From Camarhynchus parvulus (taxonomy: Eukaryota > Chordata > Aves > Passeriformes > Thraupidae), in contig NC_044574.1 of assembly GCF_901933205.1 (NCBI RefSeq), positions 18,461,733 to 18,525,732 of the forward strand: 64,000 nt of DNA. Reading direction: 5' to 3'. Position numbers and translations under genes: made by a program. Positions 24,541 to 37,003 of this stretch are shown in pieces (the stretch's first letter is position 1; each line of letters starts with the position of its first letter). The notes below the pieces were generated by a model. That model saw nothing but the letters and a program-made list of their open reading frames with translations, searched no databases and was not told the DNA's origin.

Positions 24541-26676
24541 AACACTGACGGCCCGTAAGCCGTCGCTAAATTCATCGGACACGGCGAGGTTATGCAAAAT
24601 ATCATGATCTTAAAGTGTTTTCCAGGAAATTAGCGAAAATAGATTGGATTGCGTTGACTCTGCTCCTTGAGTATGCCTTATGCTGCTTGCAGACCCAGTA
24701 CCTCGAGTAAGAACCTCTGACAAGGGAACACTGTTCTCCTTAGCTAACACCGATATCACAAAATTCAGCTAATTGTGAATGTAAAGCAAATAATATAGAT
24801 GGTACTTTTTTTCAGAAATACTGTTTTGTTTCATATAAAAATATACGGTTTTAACCTCTAAAAAATACTGTGTTTGCTTCCAAAGCTTAGCTGGGAGAGA
24901 GGGGAGTTTGGTGAGCACCACCCGGTAGTCATAACAGCCCACAGCCATCAGGAGAAAAGACTAGACATATTTTTGTGGCACAACTGATCAAAAGTCCACT
25001 GAAAGTCCTCACTTCCCCTCATCTGACACTCCTAGCAAGAAAACACCATTTAGTAACACCCATGGAATCTTTTCGTCATTCCATTTGTTGAGAAAACAAC
25101 TGTGGCGTGAGTTTGGAAAGTATGGAATCCTGTGAAACACACTCGAGCATAGTAGAAACTCACCTTTTTCACATGAGTTGACTTTGTGCAAAAGAAGGCT
25201 GGCCAAGCATTCATAATCCAGAGGAAAATTTGTGACAGACAGCGCTGTCCCAAATGAGGTCAAGGAACGTTTCATCCTGCCCTAAACCAGTTAAAAGTAC
25301 AGCATGAAGAGTCCCAGCAACAAAATGTAGAAAGCAGATCAGAAACAAGGTGTTCACCATGCTCACAATATGTTTCTTAGATTGCTCCAGTATTTGCTTT
25401 CAGAGACTTCATCATCAGTGACCCACAAAACTCACATGGCTTAAGAATTTATTTCAGCTTTTCAGACAGCAACAATTAAGGCATAAAATCCATTGTCACT
25501 TCACCATCATTCTTGAATTTCCCATTGTCTGAGGGGTCAGTGTTCCAAGCATCTCACTTCTAAAATTTTAAGCAATTTTACTTTGCATATTTCATCTTCA
25601 TATTAAGCCTTAATGCATTCTATTCTGACTATCTTTTTCCTTCAAACATTGTTCTTCACCCTGCTGATAACCATTTGGTCTAGCTCAAAATCTCTTCATT
25701 TGAATTTCAGAGAGTTCCCCTGGGGGACCATCACTGGTAGGAGGTTAAGCTTAATTGCACAGTGATCAGTCACCAGTGGAGATCCTGTTGTAGTCTTTGC
25801 TGGTAGCTGTGGACTACCCCCAGTCTTTTCAAGGCCTCGCAGAGTGCCCTTCTGCTGGCAGTAAAACAAGACCTGAAAACTGACAGCATTATATGTTGCT
25901 CCTGCAGACCATTTGTAGTGTTTTCAGTCAACCAGCCATTCCTGAAATGGCCAATAATCTCTGTCTGCTGTGTGAGTTAGCTCACTAACATCATTGTCAC
26001 CGTGATGGTGGTGAAGTAAAAAAACTGTATGCTACTTCTATTGCTAGAAGTGTATAACCAAACATAATAAAATCCAAACATAATCCAAACATAATAAAAT
26101 AGCTCTTGTCTATTATCCCATCCCAGTGCACCAGCAGCTCCATAGAAAATATGCTAAAAGTGTTTTCAGTTCTGTAGACAGGAAGAAGTAAAGTGGAGAT
26201 CAACTCTTGTAAAGAATTTGGGAAAATGGATTGGTGAGGGGTGGAGGCAATAGCAAAAGCCATAAAATGTTTGAATAACAAAAGTAATCTCAGGATAACC
26301 ATTAATACTCCATTGGTGCTGGGAAAAAAAAAAAGGCCTGGTGCAGATGGAACTGAGAAAAATCACTCAAATATCTTCAGAGATGCATAATACTGTGCAG
26401 TTACAATGTACCAGGGCACTAGATAAAGACTGTCAAAGCACTAGAAAAGCATCTTACTAAATATAATCTAGAATTTAATTTTCTTTGCTCTTTGCTTCCA
26501 TGTTTTCACCTTAAAGATTTTCAAAGTCTAATAAGATAGAAACTTTTCTTGGAGGAGTCGGAGAGGGGTGGAATGTATTCCCAAAACAGACTTTGCAGGG
26601 AAAAAAAGAGAATCAGGATGAAATTTTTAAATTAGACTGGTCTTGCCTTCTCATAGACAGCAAGAGGCTGATGCAC
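24541..26676. other. Intergenic between CpG island and solo LTR
   Basis: AT-rich, with the exon-like segment at 25,164-25,281 and a small local duplication of CCAAACATAAT units near 26,056-26,100. No other feature seen. Confidence 0.7.
25164..25281 (-). other. Exon-like segment with strong donor, 1.5 kb upstream of the CpG-island exon
   Basis: On the minus strand an AG (25283-25282, after TTTTAACTGGTTT) is followed by GGCAGG, an ATG at 25275 and 34 open codons (MKRSLTSFGT...SCEK) up to AAAAAG|GTGAGT (donor at 25163-25162). The donor is near-consensus, the acceptor is mediocre. There is no recognisable domain and no neighbouring exon. This could be an exon of an upstream transcript or chance. 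Confidence 0.2.
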
Positions 26677-27246
26677 TGTGTTGGTTTTGGCTGGGATACA
26701 GTTAACTTTCTTTGCAGTAGCTGGTGTGGGGCTGTATTTTGGATTTGTGCTGAAAACTGTTGATAACACAGGGATGTTTTTGTTATTGCTGAGCAGGGCT
26801 GACATGACATCAAGGTTTCCCTTCTGCTTCTCATCCCACCCCACCAGTGAGGAGGATGGGGGTGCACAGTGAATTGGGAGGGGACACAGCCAGCACAGCT
26901 GACCCCAACTGACCCAAGGGATTTTCCCAGCATGTACAGCTGGGGGGAGAAAAAATAGGAGATGTTTTGAGTGACAGTGTTTGTCTTCCCAAGTCACCCT
27001 TCTGTGTGATGGAGCCCTGCTCTCCTGGGGATGGCTGGACACCTGCCTGCCCATGGGAAGGGGTGAATTAATTCCTTGTTTTGCTTTGTCTGTACACATG
27101 GTTTTTACTTTATCTGTTAAACTGTCTTTATCTTATCACATGAGTTTTCTCATTTTTATGATTCTCTCCCCCATCCCACTGGAGGCGGGGATGGAGCAAG
27201 TGGCTGTGTGGGCCTTTGTTGCTGGCTGGGGTTAGGCCATGAAACA
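26677..27246 (+). mobile_element. Solo LTR of an avian endogenous retrovirus
   Basis: Begins TGTGTTGGTTTTGGCTGGGA and ends GGGGTTAGGCCATGAAACA, terminal sequences typical of a common avian LTR family. In between are the expected blocks: GGATTTGTGCTGAAAACTGT, GATAACACAGGGATG, the CACCCCACCAGTGAGGAGG segment, the CTGACCCCAACTGACC block, and an ATTAAA polyadenylation-like signal before CTGTCTTTATC (about 27,116). The TATA segment usually found before AAGCTGGGGG is deleted or degraded. No gag, pol or env sequence adjoins it, so it is a solo LTR. No clear target-site duplication remains, indicating age. Confidence 0.85.
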
Positions 27247-28853
27247 CAGTGAGACCATACAGGGCCAAGAACTGTTTGAGACAAGAAATAGATCTTATCT
27301 CGGTATCACCAAGTGCCAGAGACCTCCCAAAGAGGAAATGAGTATCTCATTGTTACAGGCAAAAGCCAGAGCATCTTCCTTTTCTTTACACAGAGTGATC
27401 TCTTTAGAAATTTCTTTAAGAGCAAGGGAGGCTTCTAGAGGTCTTTTGGTTTGAGAAGCATATGGAGAATTTGAGATAGAAAAGCCATTCCTGTGCAACT
27501 TATATGTTCCATATAAGAAGACAGAGTATCAGAACAATCCCAAGGAATCGGGGTTCAACTCAGCTGTAGCCACTAAACTAAGATTCTGTAATAGAAGATT
27601 CTGTAATTCCTTGGCTGTACATTTTGTTTAGGTAGCTAATGTCCCTCCAGTAGTCAGTGTAGTATCTAAGCTGACTGCTCTGTTCCCCACATTTTTAAAG
27701 CTTGTGATCATTAACACCTCAAAATGGTTTTGAGTACTATAATTGTATTCACTGCTGTTACTTGTGTTAGCAGATGTGTTAACTTTACCTGACTTCATTA
27801 GTTGAAAATCTCTTCTCAGAGGGGAAGTCTATAATATCAGAAATATTCTGAAATAAAGTTAGAAGCTGTCCATCTATCTTATTTGCAGGTAAAAGGGAAA
27901 AAAGAAACTACTTTCTTCATGGCCTATTCATATGTTCATAAAAAGTCAATTAAGACAGTCCATAAAAATTGAAGAGGAAAGGCTTTAGAAGTCCACTGAT
28001 AGGTTTTCTATTAGGCTAATACCTTAAAGCTTCCTTAGCACTTTCCAACAAGTCACTTTATTTGGCTTTTTGAACACCTCTGGAGCTAGGCATTACATCT
28101 TTTTAATATTTGAGGAGATCAACAGTGTAAGTACCAGACCCTTGGAAAAGTCAAGCAACATTGTTAGACAATGTTTATACAAACAATTAGCCCCAGAGGA
28201 GTAAAAGCCTACTTGAAGCAGAAATAAGTGGAGATTTCAGTGTGTTTAGGTGTCTATTTAACTTTAAAGATAACTTGTGTCTGTAATACAAAAATGTAAG
28301 ATTAGACATAACTGAGAATCAAACTACAAGTGGATGAGAACACAGCAACTGTGGTCACCTCTAAAACATTTTTTCAGCGCTCTTGTTTTCCACTAGCTTT
28401 TTACTGCATCCTATGTAAAATCCAAATAGCTTTTTTCACCTTAACATGGCCTACATAGCCCTGTTCCAAGCTACCTGAGAGACCTGGAGTTCCCAGAACA
28501 GCTTCTGCACATTGGATTCAGCAGCCTTAGCCACAAGAGCCCTGGGTGCAGAGTTTCCAATATTAGGATAACAGCTCAAGATAATTCAAAATACAGCTTT
28601 TCTAAAGTATCCCAGGACACCACTCCCAAACTTCAGCTACACAATACCAGTAAAAAAATACTTGTGGTTACTGTGCAAAACAAGTGATACCCTTATTTCA
28701 GAAAGTTCAGTTACACCAAAGAAGTCACTGGCACTGTCTCCAATCCCAGAGCTGAGTTCAGGCCTCAACTTTCGAAGAAGAAAATCAAAGCCTGGAATGC
28801 AACTCATTTTTTAAAGTTTGCTAGATGGTGAAGATTGCATAAGCTGTTGTGCT

Positions 28854-29168
28854 TCATCCAAAAGCTAAAAAAATAATTGAAGCTAGACGACTGCTAAGAT
28901 AGGATAGCAGCTCCAAGGAAAAAAAAGGACAGTGAAAAGCTACTTTTTTTTCAGCGCTGCTACATGACACCATCGGAAATGAGTAACAAGGTTCTCTAAA
29001 GCCATCTAAATGCAAAGACCAATTGAAAATACTCCACCGCCAAGAAAACAGTGCATCTCTCAAAAATGTTTTGATCTCACCATCACTATTATTTGCTTCG
29101 CCTGAGTTCAGATTCAGTTGCTTGCTCTTCATCCATGAGCTAATTCCATCTAAGCATTGGGTCATCAT
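28854..29168 (-). mobile_element. Possible ancient LINE (L2/CR1-like) reverse-transcriptase relic
   Basis: A minus-strand open frame starts MMTQCLDGISSWMKSKQLNL then NSGEA. This resembles the CL..I..WM..N.LKLN..KTE segment of the RT domain of L2/CR1-clade LINEs. The rest of the frame no longer matches clearly, so the copy is degraded or the similarity is by chance. Confidence 0.35.
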
Positions 29169-29569
29169 GATAATTGAAGTTACATGAAAAAGGCAATTGA
29201 ATGAAGTAAAGCTGATTATTCAAAAAAAAAAAAACCAAAAAAAGTGACAGGAGTTTTAAAGCTAGATTACATGAATTTTGCTCATCTCAAAAATGCAGGA
29301 AATTATTTTCCCTGAATTTTGCAAGATCAAGTGTGCCACTGATTAAAACTTTGTCTACTGAAGTGGAAGAGCAGAACACTGATGAGTTTGATTGTCCTGC
29401 AAGCAAGATATTTTCAATGAGACTGTTAACAAAATGAAGCCACTATGATAATTTAATTCCTAGTTCAGGCCTTCCAGCAGCTTTTCAACATGAGTAATCT
29501 CCATCAGTTCAATACCCCCAAAATTATAAATAACAACCAGTGAATACATGCCATTCAAATGTCAGCAGG

Positions 29570-29730
29570 CATGAACTTATGAGGTAGTTCATAACTTTTA
29601 TAGCCTCATCACCAATTAACAATGTAAATAAATTGCTAAAGCCCTATCAGATTATAATTTCCCCAAAATAACATTCCTGTGATTATGTTTGCATGATTAT
29701 AGTTATGAAGTAACTAATCAGAGCTGGGGG
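29570..29730. promoter_or_regulatory. Possible conserved non-coding element
   Basis: Dense homeodomain- and FOX-like strings (CACCAATTAACAATGTAAAT, AGATTATAATTTCC, TTTGCATGATTATAG) in intergenic sequence with no repeat similarity. The texture resembles conserved developmental enhancers; conservation could not be tested here. Confidence 0.25.
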
Positions 29731-32536
29731 GAGAACCCTAGAATAACCCAAATTAGCAGGAATCAAGATGGTTAGCTTGTCATGGGTCCCTGCCTGTAGT
29801 GTATCTTTACATCTGAGAACCACCCCCTAGCTATTCTGCCAACTTCTGGGCACATTTGGCTCATTAGCAAAGTACTGAGTGATGAAAAAGGAGTGGACTC
29901 AGCATTATTTGATTGGTCACAGTAAAGATGTTGTCTAAGGATGAATGTAGTGAAAAGTGTGAGATCTCCTCATCGCTCAGATAATGAAAAAGGCAGGAGG
30001 CTACACCTAATTCAGCACATTATTCAAAGTTCATTGATACAGCAGTAGCACCTTCCCATCACAAACTGTATTACAGACTCAAACAATATTTAGCTACTCC
30101 TTCGGCACTACATGCTGTATCACGTGGGAAGGAACGTGGAGAAGGGAGGAAAACGGACTCCCAGCCACACGTAGAACTTGGGGAAATTGCATTTAACTGT
30201 CTTTTGCACAAACCCAAGAAAAGCTTTGATCAATAAAGAATTCCATTTTTACACAAGAAATACCACAAAGAGGCAGCAAAGCCTCAGAAATAATTGATAG
30301 ATGTTTCAAAGGGTTTTGACAGAACACTAAGTTTCGATTTCTTTAGTGACATCACATTTGAGCCAATTAAGAAAAACAAACCTTGTTAGGAGAAAACCTA
30401 GGAACACATTTGTACCAGAAATGGTTTTGCAGCTTGTAAGCCCATGTCCTTTTCTTTACATATTGGCCAAAATCAAGGGAAAGAATAAACTGTTTTTTTT
30501 AAAGCACGTTTTTTAATGTTGAAGTTTTTTAAGTAATAAGAACAAAGATTTACTGTTGACTTTGTTCCTCATTTAGGAAGTTCTACTTTGAGTCTAGAAA
30601 ACCCAGCATTTATAGAGTTGTTTTTATAATCAAATTAGTTTGCTAAAAATAAAAGCAAATTAATTTCTGAGACCTCACTGTACCTAGTGAGAGATCTTAA
30701 ACTTTAGTCTCATATCAAGCCATTAGACTACAAACATTTGGAAGGTTAAACATTACTTGCAAAAATAATATCCATTAGAGACAATTATTTTGTGAAGAAC
30801 AAATGTGATTATGAATGAGATCTCAAAGTGAGATTTTCCTATTCACTTTACCTTCCATAAGCCTTCTCCAAAAATAAGCAGGATTTCTGTAGGCTGCAGA
30901 AGAGTCAGAACCACCACATTACTGTTCAACTTTGTATTTGACAATACTTGAGAATGTAGAGATCAGACATTTGAATAGTGCTTGGATTTACATAGCAGCA
31001 AGTCCAGCAAGGAGCTTGAGAGCAAAAACACTTTAACACTGGCTTGCTTACAAGGAGAAACTGCCCATTGTCCATAAATTTACAGAATATTAAATGTTAG
31101 TTTTGAACAAAAAGGGTACATATTGTGAACATCAAGACTGGAATTTTAAATTCTTGCCAATTCTTGTATTTGACTTCTACTCTTAATCAAAGTATGTGTT
31201 TAAAGTATGTATAAGTAGAGGTAATTTGAGTTTACTTCCATTATATTGTATAACCAGTAACACATTGGAGCAAAGCTGTCAATGCCCTCTTGGACAGCTG
31301 CTTAGACAAACTTGTTGTGACTCATACTGCTTCAAACCTGCTGCTGCTGCGGCTGCACAAATTGTAAACCTTTCTGTACAATTTGTAAGCCTTTCAGGAA
31401 GGGTTCAAAGGGCATTTATTTCTTTAAAAGAAAAGTACTATCCCTGTCACAGTAAAGGCTTATCAGTTACTTGTTATTCAACATGCAAAATGAAATAACC
31501 TCAAAGATACCATCCTAAGGTTTGAAAGGTCAAATTAAGTCTGTGAGTCTTTAAAGCAGTACACGAATTTTGATAGCAAATACTAGCATCTGCATAAAGC
31601 TGAAAAGGTTGATATTTTTCAGGTTAGAACTGGTTACTAATATAAGAAGTGGTTTGACTGCACAGCTGAATATTTAAATAGACAAAGCATTCAGGAAATA
31701 CATCCACCAGTACCCTCCACTTAATGGAGCCAGGTAAGGGCTGGTGCTCTAAGTGTTTATTGTTTATGCTGCTGGAAGCAATGAGGCTGGGAACATTAAC
31801 GGAATAGGCTCACAAAATAAACACTGAACTCAAATGGAAGGCAAGAGGCCTACTTTAGCTAAAGGAATAAGACCAACCCAAAATAACACATGTTTAAAGC
31901 CACAAGAAATATTTATTATCAGCATTAATTTGTGCTATGTTTTATTTTTCTATACAACAAAACTACTGCATAGCTTTCACAGCTGGAAGAACCACTCAGA
32001 GCTGATGTACACAAATGAAAATTATTTTATCGTCTGTCCAACATACATTCAGTGTTCCTGAGAAACCACTATATCCGAGTTGAAACTGCAAGATCAAACA
32101 CCTACAATCAGCAGAACTAGTCTTGTTATCTACAGGAATGTTATTTTACTGCTGTTACCATATTTAGTTTAATCCCTTGATAGTGGAAGCTTGGATCTCC
32201 TTGATGCCAACCACTTATCTCAAACACATCAGTTCCAATTAAGAGGCAGCCCAAGCTTGTCATTTGTGAAAGGAAAAGAGAAGAGAGGGGCAAATGCTCT
32301 CATAATGGTTTCATTCTGGTTTTAAAGCTGCCTGTTTGAAGCTTAAAAATATGAGACATTTGTATTACTGGGAACCAATGCTCAATTCTAGGAACAGTTC
32401 CAGCAAGCACACATACCCCAAAACAAAACTACCAGTGTCAGAGGTACTAGTAGAAAAACAAACTAGGCTGACCATTTTTCCCTCTGCTTCACATAAATCT
32501 AATGTCACATACAGAGTCATAAGGTTAAATAAATTT

Positions 32537-32599
32537 AGGTCAATAAACTACCAGTGTAAGTTAAATAATTTTGAAAGGTCAAAAAACTACCAGAGTAAG
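32537..32599. repeat. Imperfect direct repeat, 39-bp period
   Basis: AGGTCAATAAACTACCAGTG TAAG recurs 39 bp later as AGGTCAAAAAACTACCAGAG TAAG. Intergenic. Confidence 0.8.
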
Positions 32600-34880
32600 A
32601 TTATACTTCTAATAGTAAAATATGTTTATTATTAAAACCCTCAGCTGTTCTAAAACCAAGATAAATGTCTAATCTTCACGAACTACAGTAAGTGAATAAA
32701 TTTGTGTACTTTACAATATAACTCTCTGCTATCTACTGTTATGGTGTGCTATGGCTTTTTATTGCTATACATTATCAGCAATGAACTAGAGCAATCTGAT
32801 TACAAATTAATAATTGTAGCTGGACTGGATGGTAGGAAAACTCTGCCTTTTGACTTCTGCTATGGTATCTTTTCAAATGAAACCAAATGGTGAAAGCTAA
32901 TGTCAGCATTTTTGCTTTAAACTGCATTTCTTATGGCAAATAATGAGCAGTTTTCAGTATGCACCATGTAGCAGTGCAGGATGCAGGTTACATGCCACAA
33001 ACCAATGCTGTGTCACAAGCCCTGATCCAAAAAGGGAGGTGGTGATCAGACAAAACTGACCAAAATGATACAGAACGTACCAACCCAGGCTGGCCCACGC
33101 CAGCTGCTCTCTACCTTCCGTGAGTGGGCAGAGGTACAAAGAATGAAGACATTCCCATAAACCCCAAAGGAACGTCAGCATCTGTCTTTAGTACTGCAGT
33201 ACCTACAGTTCTCCCAAAGTAAGAGTTCAGGGGCTTTTATGGCATTAGAACACAGCAAAGCATGGACTCACCATTTATCCTATTCCCTGACAAAATTTCT
33301 AAGTGCTAATCTAAACACAGTATTAACTGGTCACGTCTTTATATCTCCATAATGAAGGTATGTACCTAACCACACGTACTTAACCATTAGTAACTACCTC
33401 TGTGTCTAACAAACCTAAATACAGTTACTGTCTCACACTGATACTAGCCCTTTACTGCTCTGAGGTATTACACAGCAGCACAATTAAGAATGAAGACTTC
33501 CTCTTTTCAAAAAATATACTCCTTTCACTTAGTACTGTTTTCCTGTCATCTAATCCATATTCTGCATTTCCAAAAGTCCCACATTATAAACAGCTTATTA
33601 TATACAAACCAAATATTTTCAAAAAACATCAGAATGTCTCTGACAAAAAGATCACTCTAAGTAAACAACACATCACTTTTCCTTTTAGATTCTTCCAAAG
33701 CAGATAACCAGTTAATCCTAAGGAGCAGTTCATCTCTACTCCAAAACACATGTACACCCTTGACTAGCAGACTGAACACTCTAGAGTGGTGTCAGTAAGG
33801 CAGGGAACACAGCAGAACAGCAAATGGTGCAGCTGCTGGGGGCAGCTCTGTAGTTTATTTGGGAACCCTCGCTCCACAGACCAGCAAAAAGAGCCCCAGT
33901 GTCGTGCAGTCAGATGTGCCTTTTCACAGAACAGAAGCTGAATTTCTATTTGACACCAGCAAACTCTTAATTTCCAGCTTTTCCCCTTATTTACTGACTG
34001 CATGCTGTGTAAGTAAGTATAAGCAGCTAGAGCTCTGACAATGGGCAGAGCTCTGAGTATTTTTAACGTTTAAAAGGGAGGCAGTAACCTCCCTACACTT
34101 ATAGATAAAGCAGTCTAATTTCTATGCCTCCTTCTTGGTCTCCTTTTGTTTCTCTGGGCAACCTTTTTTGACATTTTTCCCATCAGAAAAAAGAGAACAA
34201 GGTTTTGTCTTTCAACACTGAACTTTAAAAAAACCCAGAGCTACTCTCAAACCCAAGTTCCTCAGCATGCATCTGCTGTACCCCTGAGACAGCAGTAGCT
34301 AAGGAGGTTGCTCCTGATAGTTTCCCTGTAGGAGTCAGGAAACATCTTACTTCAAGAAGCCCTGCTGTCCCTGTCATTACTCCTTCAGAGATAGGTAGTG
34401 ACTCCTTAGACATCTGGCTCCCCTCCCACTGCTATATGGCTCTAAAATTACATCAAAAGTGAGATTTGCAGTAACTCTAAGATATCCACAGTGATTTAAG
34501 TGAGTCTATGTTTCTGCCCTGAACCCCTGAATGGCCTCAGCTGAGATCAGTACTGGACAGAGAACAGACTGCAGAAAGCCAATCCAACCCTAGGGCTATT
34601 CTCCACTACTCAATTCTTAGCAAAAGACTCCATACACAGCACACACAGTCCCCTCTAAGAAAATGCTTTAGCCCTAAACTCAAGTATTACAAGTGCTTTG
34701 TGAGTTCTTCAATACAGGGGTGTGTTTTTCAGGAATACACAAGTATCAAATGCAATAGGTTCCCCAGGTGTCAAGGCTTCCATGTCTTCCTGAAGCACTA
34801 TCCCCCAGATTCCATCAGCATCCCAGCAGGAAAGCTGTTTCCTGTTGTTTGCAGGAGGGGTGGGGGCACCCGGCCTGCTG

Positions 34881-34982
34881 TGTCCCCAGTGACAGCTGCG
34901 ACACCACCAGCCTTCCAATTAAGCCCAGGTGTCACCAGCTTAATTGGAAGGTGGCAGAGTTGCAAAGCTGTCAGAGGACATG
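34881..34982. other. Long imperfect hairpin, pre-miRNA-like
   Basis: CCTTCCAATTAAGC at 34,911-34,924 is the perfect reverse complement of GCTTAATTGGAAGG at 34,938-34,951, with a 13-nt loop. The arms extend outward imperfectly: GACAGCT pairs with AGCTGTC and TGTCC with GGACA, giving arms of about 44 nt with bulges and a total of about 102 nt. The size and shape fit a miRNA precursor or a fold-back transposon remnant. I do not recognise a known miRNA in it. Confidence 0.55.
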
Positions 34983-36092
34983 AGTTGGCCAGTAGTATTT
35001 GTATTCCTAGTAGCAAAAGAGCCCAGGTCAGCTGTCACAGCCCAAGCTGAGCTTGTGGGTATGACAATTTAAGGAAAACCACCAAAAACAAGCCAAAGTC
35101 TTTCCTGTGTCAAGTTCCACTCACAGCCATAGCCATCTGCTCCCCCATCCCCAAGGACCTAAGCTACAGCAGCTGATGCCAGCTGGTTCTGGGGTCCCTG
35201 AGGCGTTTCAAGCAGAGAACTGTCTGTGGCCCTTGCCAGACCTAGGCAAAGTCATGCAGAAGGTGGTTCTACACCATTTAGCTGAAGGCTGCACACAAAC
35301 ACTAGAGCAATTCTTACCTGGGAAGCAGCCAGTTTTCAGCACTGCACAAAGCAGCCCCCTCTGCTCATCACACAGAGGATAAGCAAGTCATCAGGAAACC
35401 CCACATATCCAGCCCAAGCCATCCTACTAGAGCAGCAATTTGCAAAACCAACATTTCCACGTTCAGGAATATTAGTTTGAAAAGCTGCTTAAGGAGTTCA
35501 GAATCCCTGTTTTACATAAAACCTCTTCTAACTGCAGTCAGAAAACACAATCCAATTTGAAATTTTATGCAGAGTGAAGCTCTTTCCTTCCTTTCTACTA
35601 AAAATGGTTTGGTAGGGTAACAAAGTCCAGACTCATCTAACATTCCCTCTCACTTAGCAAACCCAAGACAGACTCCCAAGTCCCACTGCATATTATAAAT
35701 CCACTCAAATTTTAATCTTCTGACATCTTTATCTTCACTATTACTATTTTAGGTCCTAGCAAAGTTTTCAAAACTTCTCACCATCATATAAATGGCAATT
35801 AAAAGCTGGAACTGGAAGAAAATCCTCCAAGTATTCAAAGTAATTTTATAGCCCACTACTGATTTAAATAGGACAGGATACCCCAAACATCAGTGTTTAA
35901 AATTAGTCTGAGGTTAGTTATCAGCTCTGCAAATGTAACCTATTTTTGCTTCAGCCTTACAGCGGCACAGCTCTCTTCCTAAGGGAACCAGTTTCAGCAA
36001 GAGCTGATCCAGCTGCTCTTTGCCAGAAGGACCAAAGCTCAGTGTATTCCAGGGGGAGGGAAAAACAGAAATCTGATCAAATACATTAAACC

Positions 36093-36515
36093 ACAGAATG
36101 GCTCAACCAGACCTTAAAGATCATCTAGTTCCAACCCTCCTGCCATGGGCAAGGACACCTTCCACTAGAGCAGGCTGCTCAAAGCCCCATCCCACTTGAT
36201 CTGGAACTCTCTAGGGACTGAGCACCCACAACTTCCCTGGACAATCTGTTGCAGTGCCTCACCACCTTCACAGTGACAAATTTCTTCCTTATGTCCAATC
36301 TCAATCTACCCTCAACCAGAGTAAAACCCTTGCTCTTGCCCTGTCCCTGGTAGAAGTTTTTACCACAGGCCCTGGTAAAAATCCTCACTCATTCTTCTAA
36401 AACCTCTGGAGGTATTTTAAAGGTCATAATAAGGTCACCTCCTTCTTTTCTCCATGCTGAACAATACCAAGTTTCTCAGCCTGTCCTCCTAAGAGAGGTG
36501 CTCCAGCCCTGAGAT
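36093..36515 (-). mobile_element. CR1 LINE 3'-end fragment
   Basis: Complement of a CR1 tail: ACAGAATGGCTCAACCAGAC CTTAAAGATCATCTAGTTCC, then CTGCCATGGGCAAGGACACC, CTGCTCAAAGCCCCATCC, and the minus-strand frame RLDIRKKFVTVKVVRHCNRL with REVVGA typical of CR1 ORF2. It continues to about AGAGGTGCTCCAGCCC. It is 5'-truncated and lies about 500 bp beyond the DHX15 polyadenylation site. Confidence 0.93.
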
Positions 36516-37003
36516 CAAATTTTACTATAAATTCCTCATGGGATTATGCTGTCAAATCATATTTCACAAAAAATCACTACAAAATTACAATGGTGCAGTG
36601 TGATTTGATCTACAGTGTCACTTATGCTATTGCTTGTGTTGATCCTAAACAGTACCTGAACACTGCCCAGCAGAGCAATTTCTACCTGGCCACACACACT
36701 TCACTTCATAGGACACGCTACTACAGTTCTGTCTGAGAAATATTTAGGGCTATGTTGGAAGAAAGCATTCTCCTAACACATCTGCATGCATTCTGAGTTT
36801 TCCTAAATAATTTTAACAAGTTTGCAAGGGATGAACATTGTATGCATCATATTATATCATCATTGTGCTGTTTAAACATCTGTACTTTTAGTATTAAAAT
36901 ATTAAACTACTGCCATGTCAATCAAACAGCAGTTTAATGGGAGACTAAATGGGCTTCTCATATTACAATCAAAACAATAGAAATACTGACATACTGTGGC
37001 ACA
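36516..37003. other. Intergenic just downstream of DHX15
   Basis: AT-rich flank between the CR1 fragment and the DHX15 polyadenylation site, T-rich on the minus strand near 36,960-37,003. Nothing else seen. Confidence 0.75.

Larger units (their letters stand above)
27247..36092. other. Intergenic between solo LTR and CR1 fragment
   Basis: Mostly AT-rich. It holds the possible LINE relic (28.9-29.2 kb), the CNE-like block (29.6 kb), an inverted pair GAACAAAG/CTTTGTTC at 30,540-30,567, the 32.5-kb direct repeat and the 34.9-kb hairpin inside a GC-richer patch (34.7-35.4 kb). No gene recognised. Confidence 0.7.

Noticed and set aside
21705..24605. Many long open frames on both strands of the CpG island
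   Set aside because: GC-rich DNA lacks stop codons by chance; these frames are Arg/Pro/Ala/Gly-rich and overlap on both strands. Only the 29-codon segment ending at a strong donor has non-random composition.
26613..27235. Open frames of 106 and 155 codons (minus) and 84 codons (plus)
   Set aside because: Contained in a solo LTR, which is non-coding.
34881..34982. Homologue of human MIR573
   Set aside because: Position downstream of DHX15 is similar but I see no matching mature sequence; positional coincidence only.
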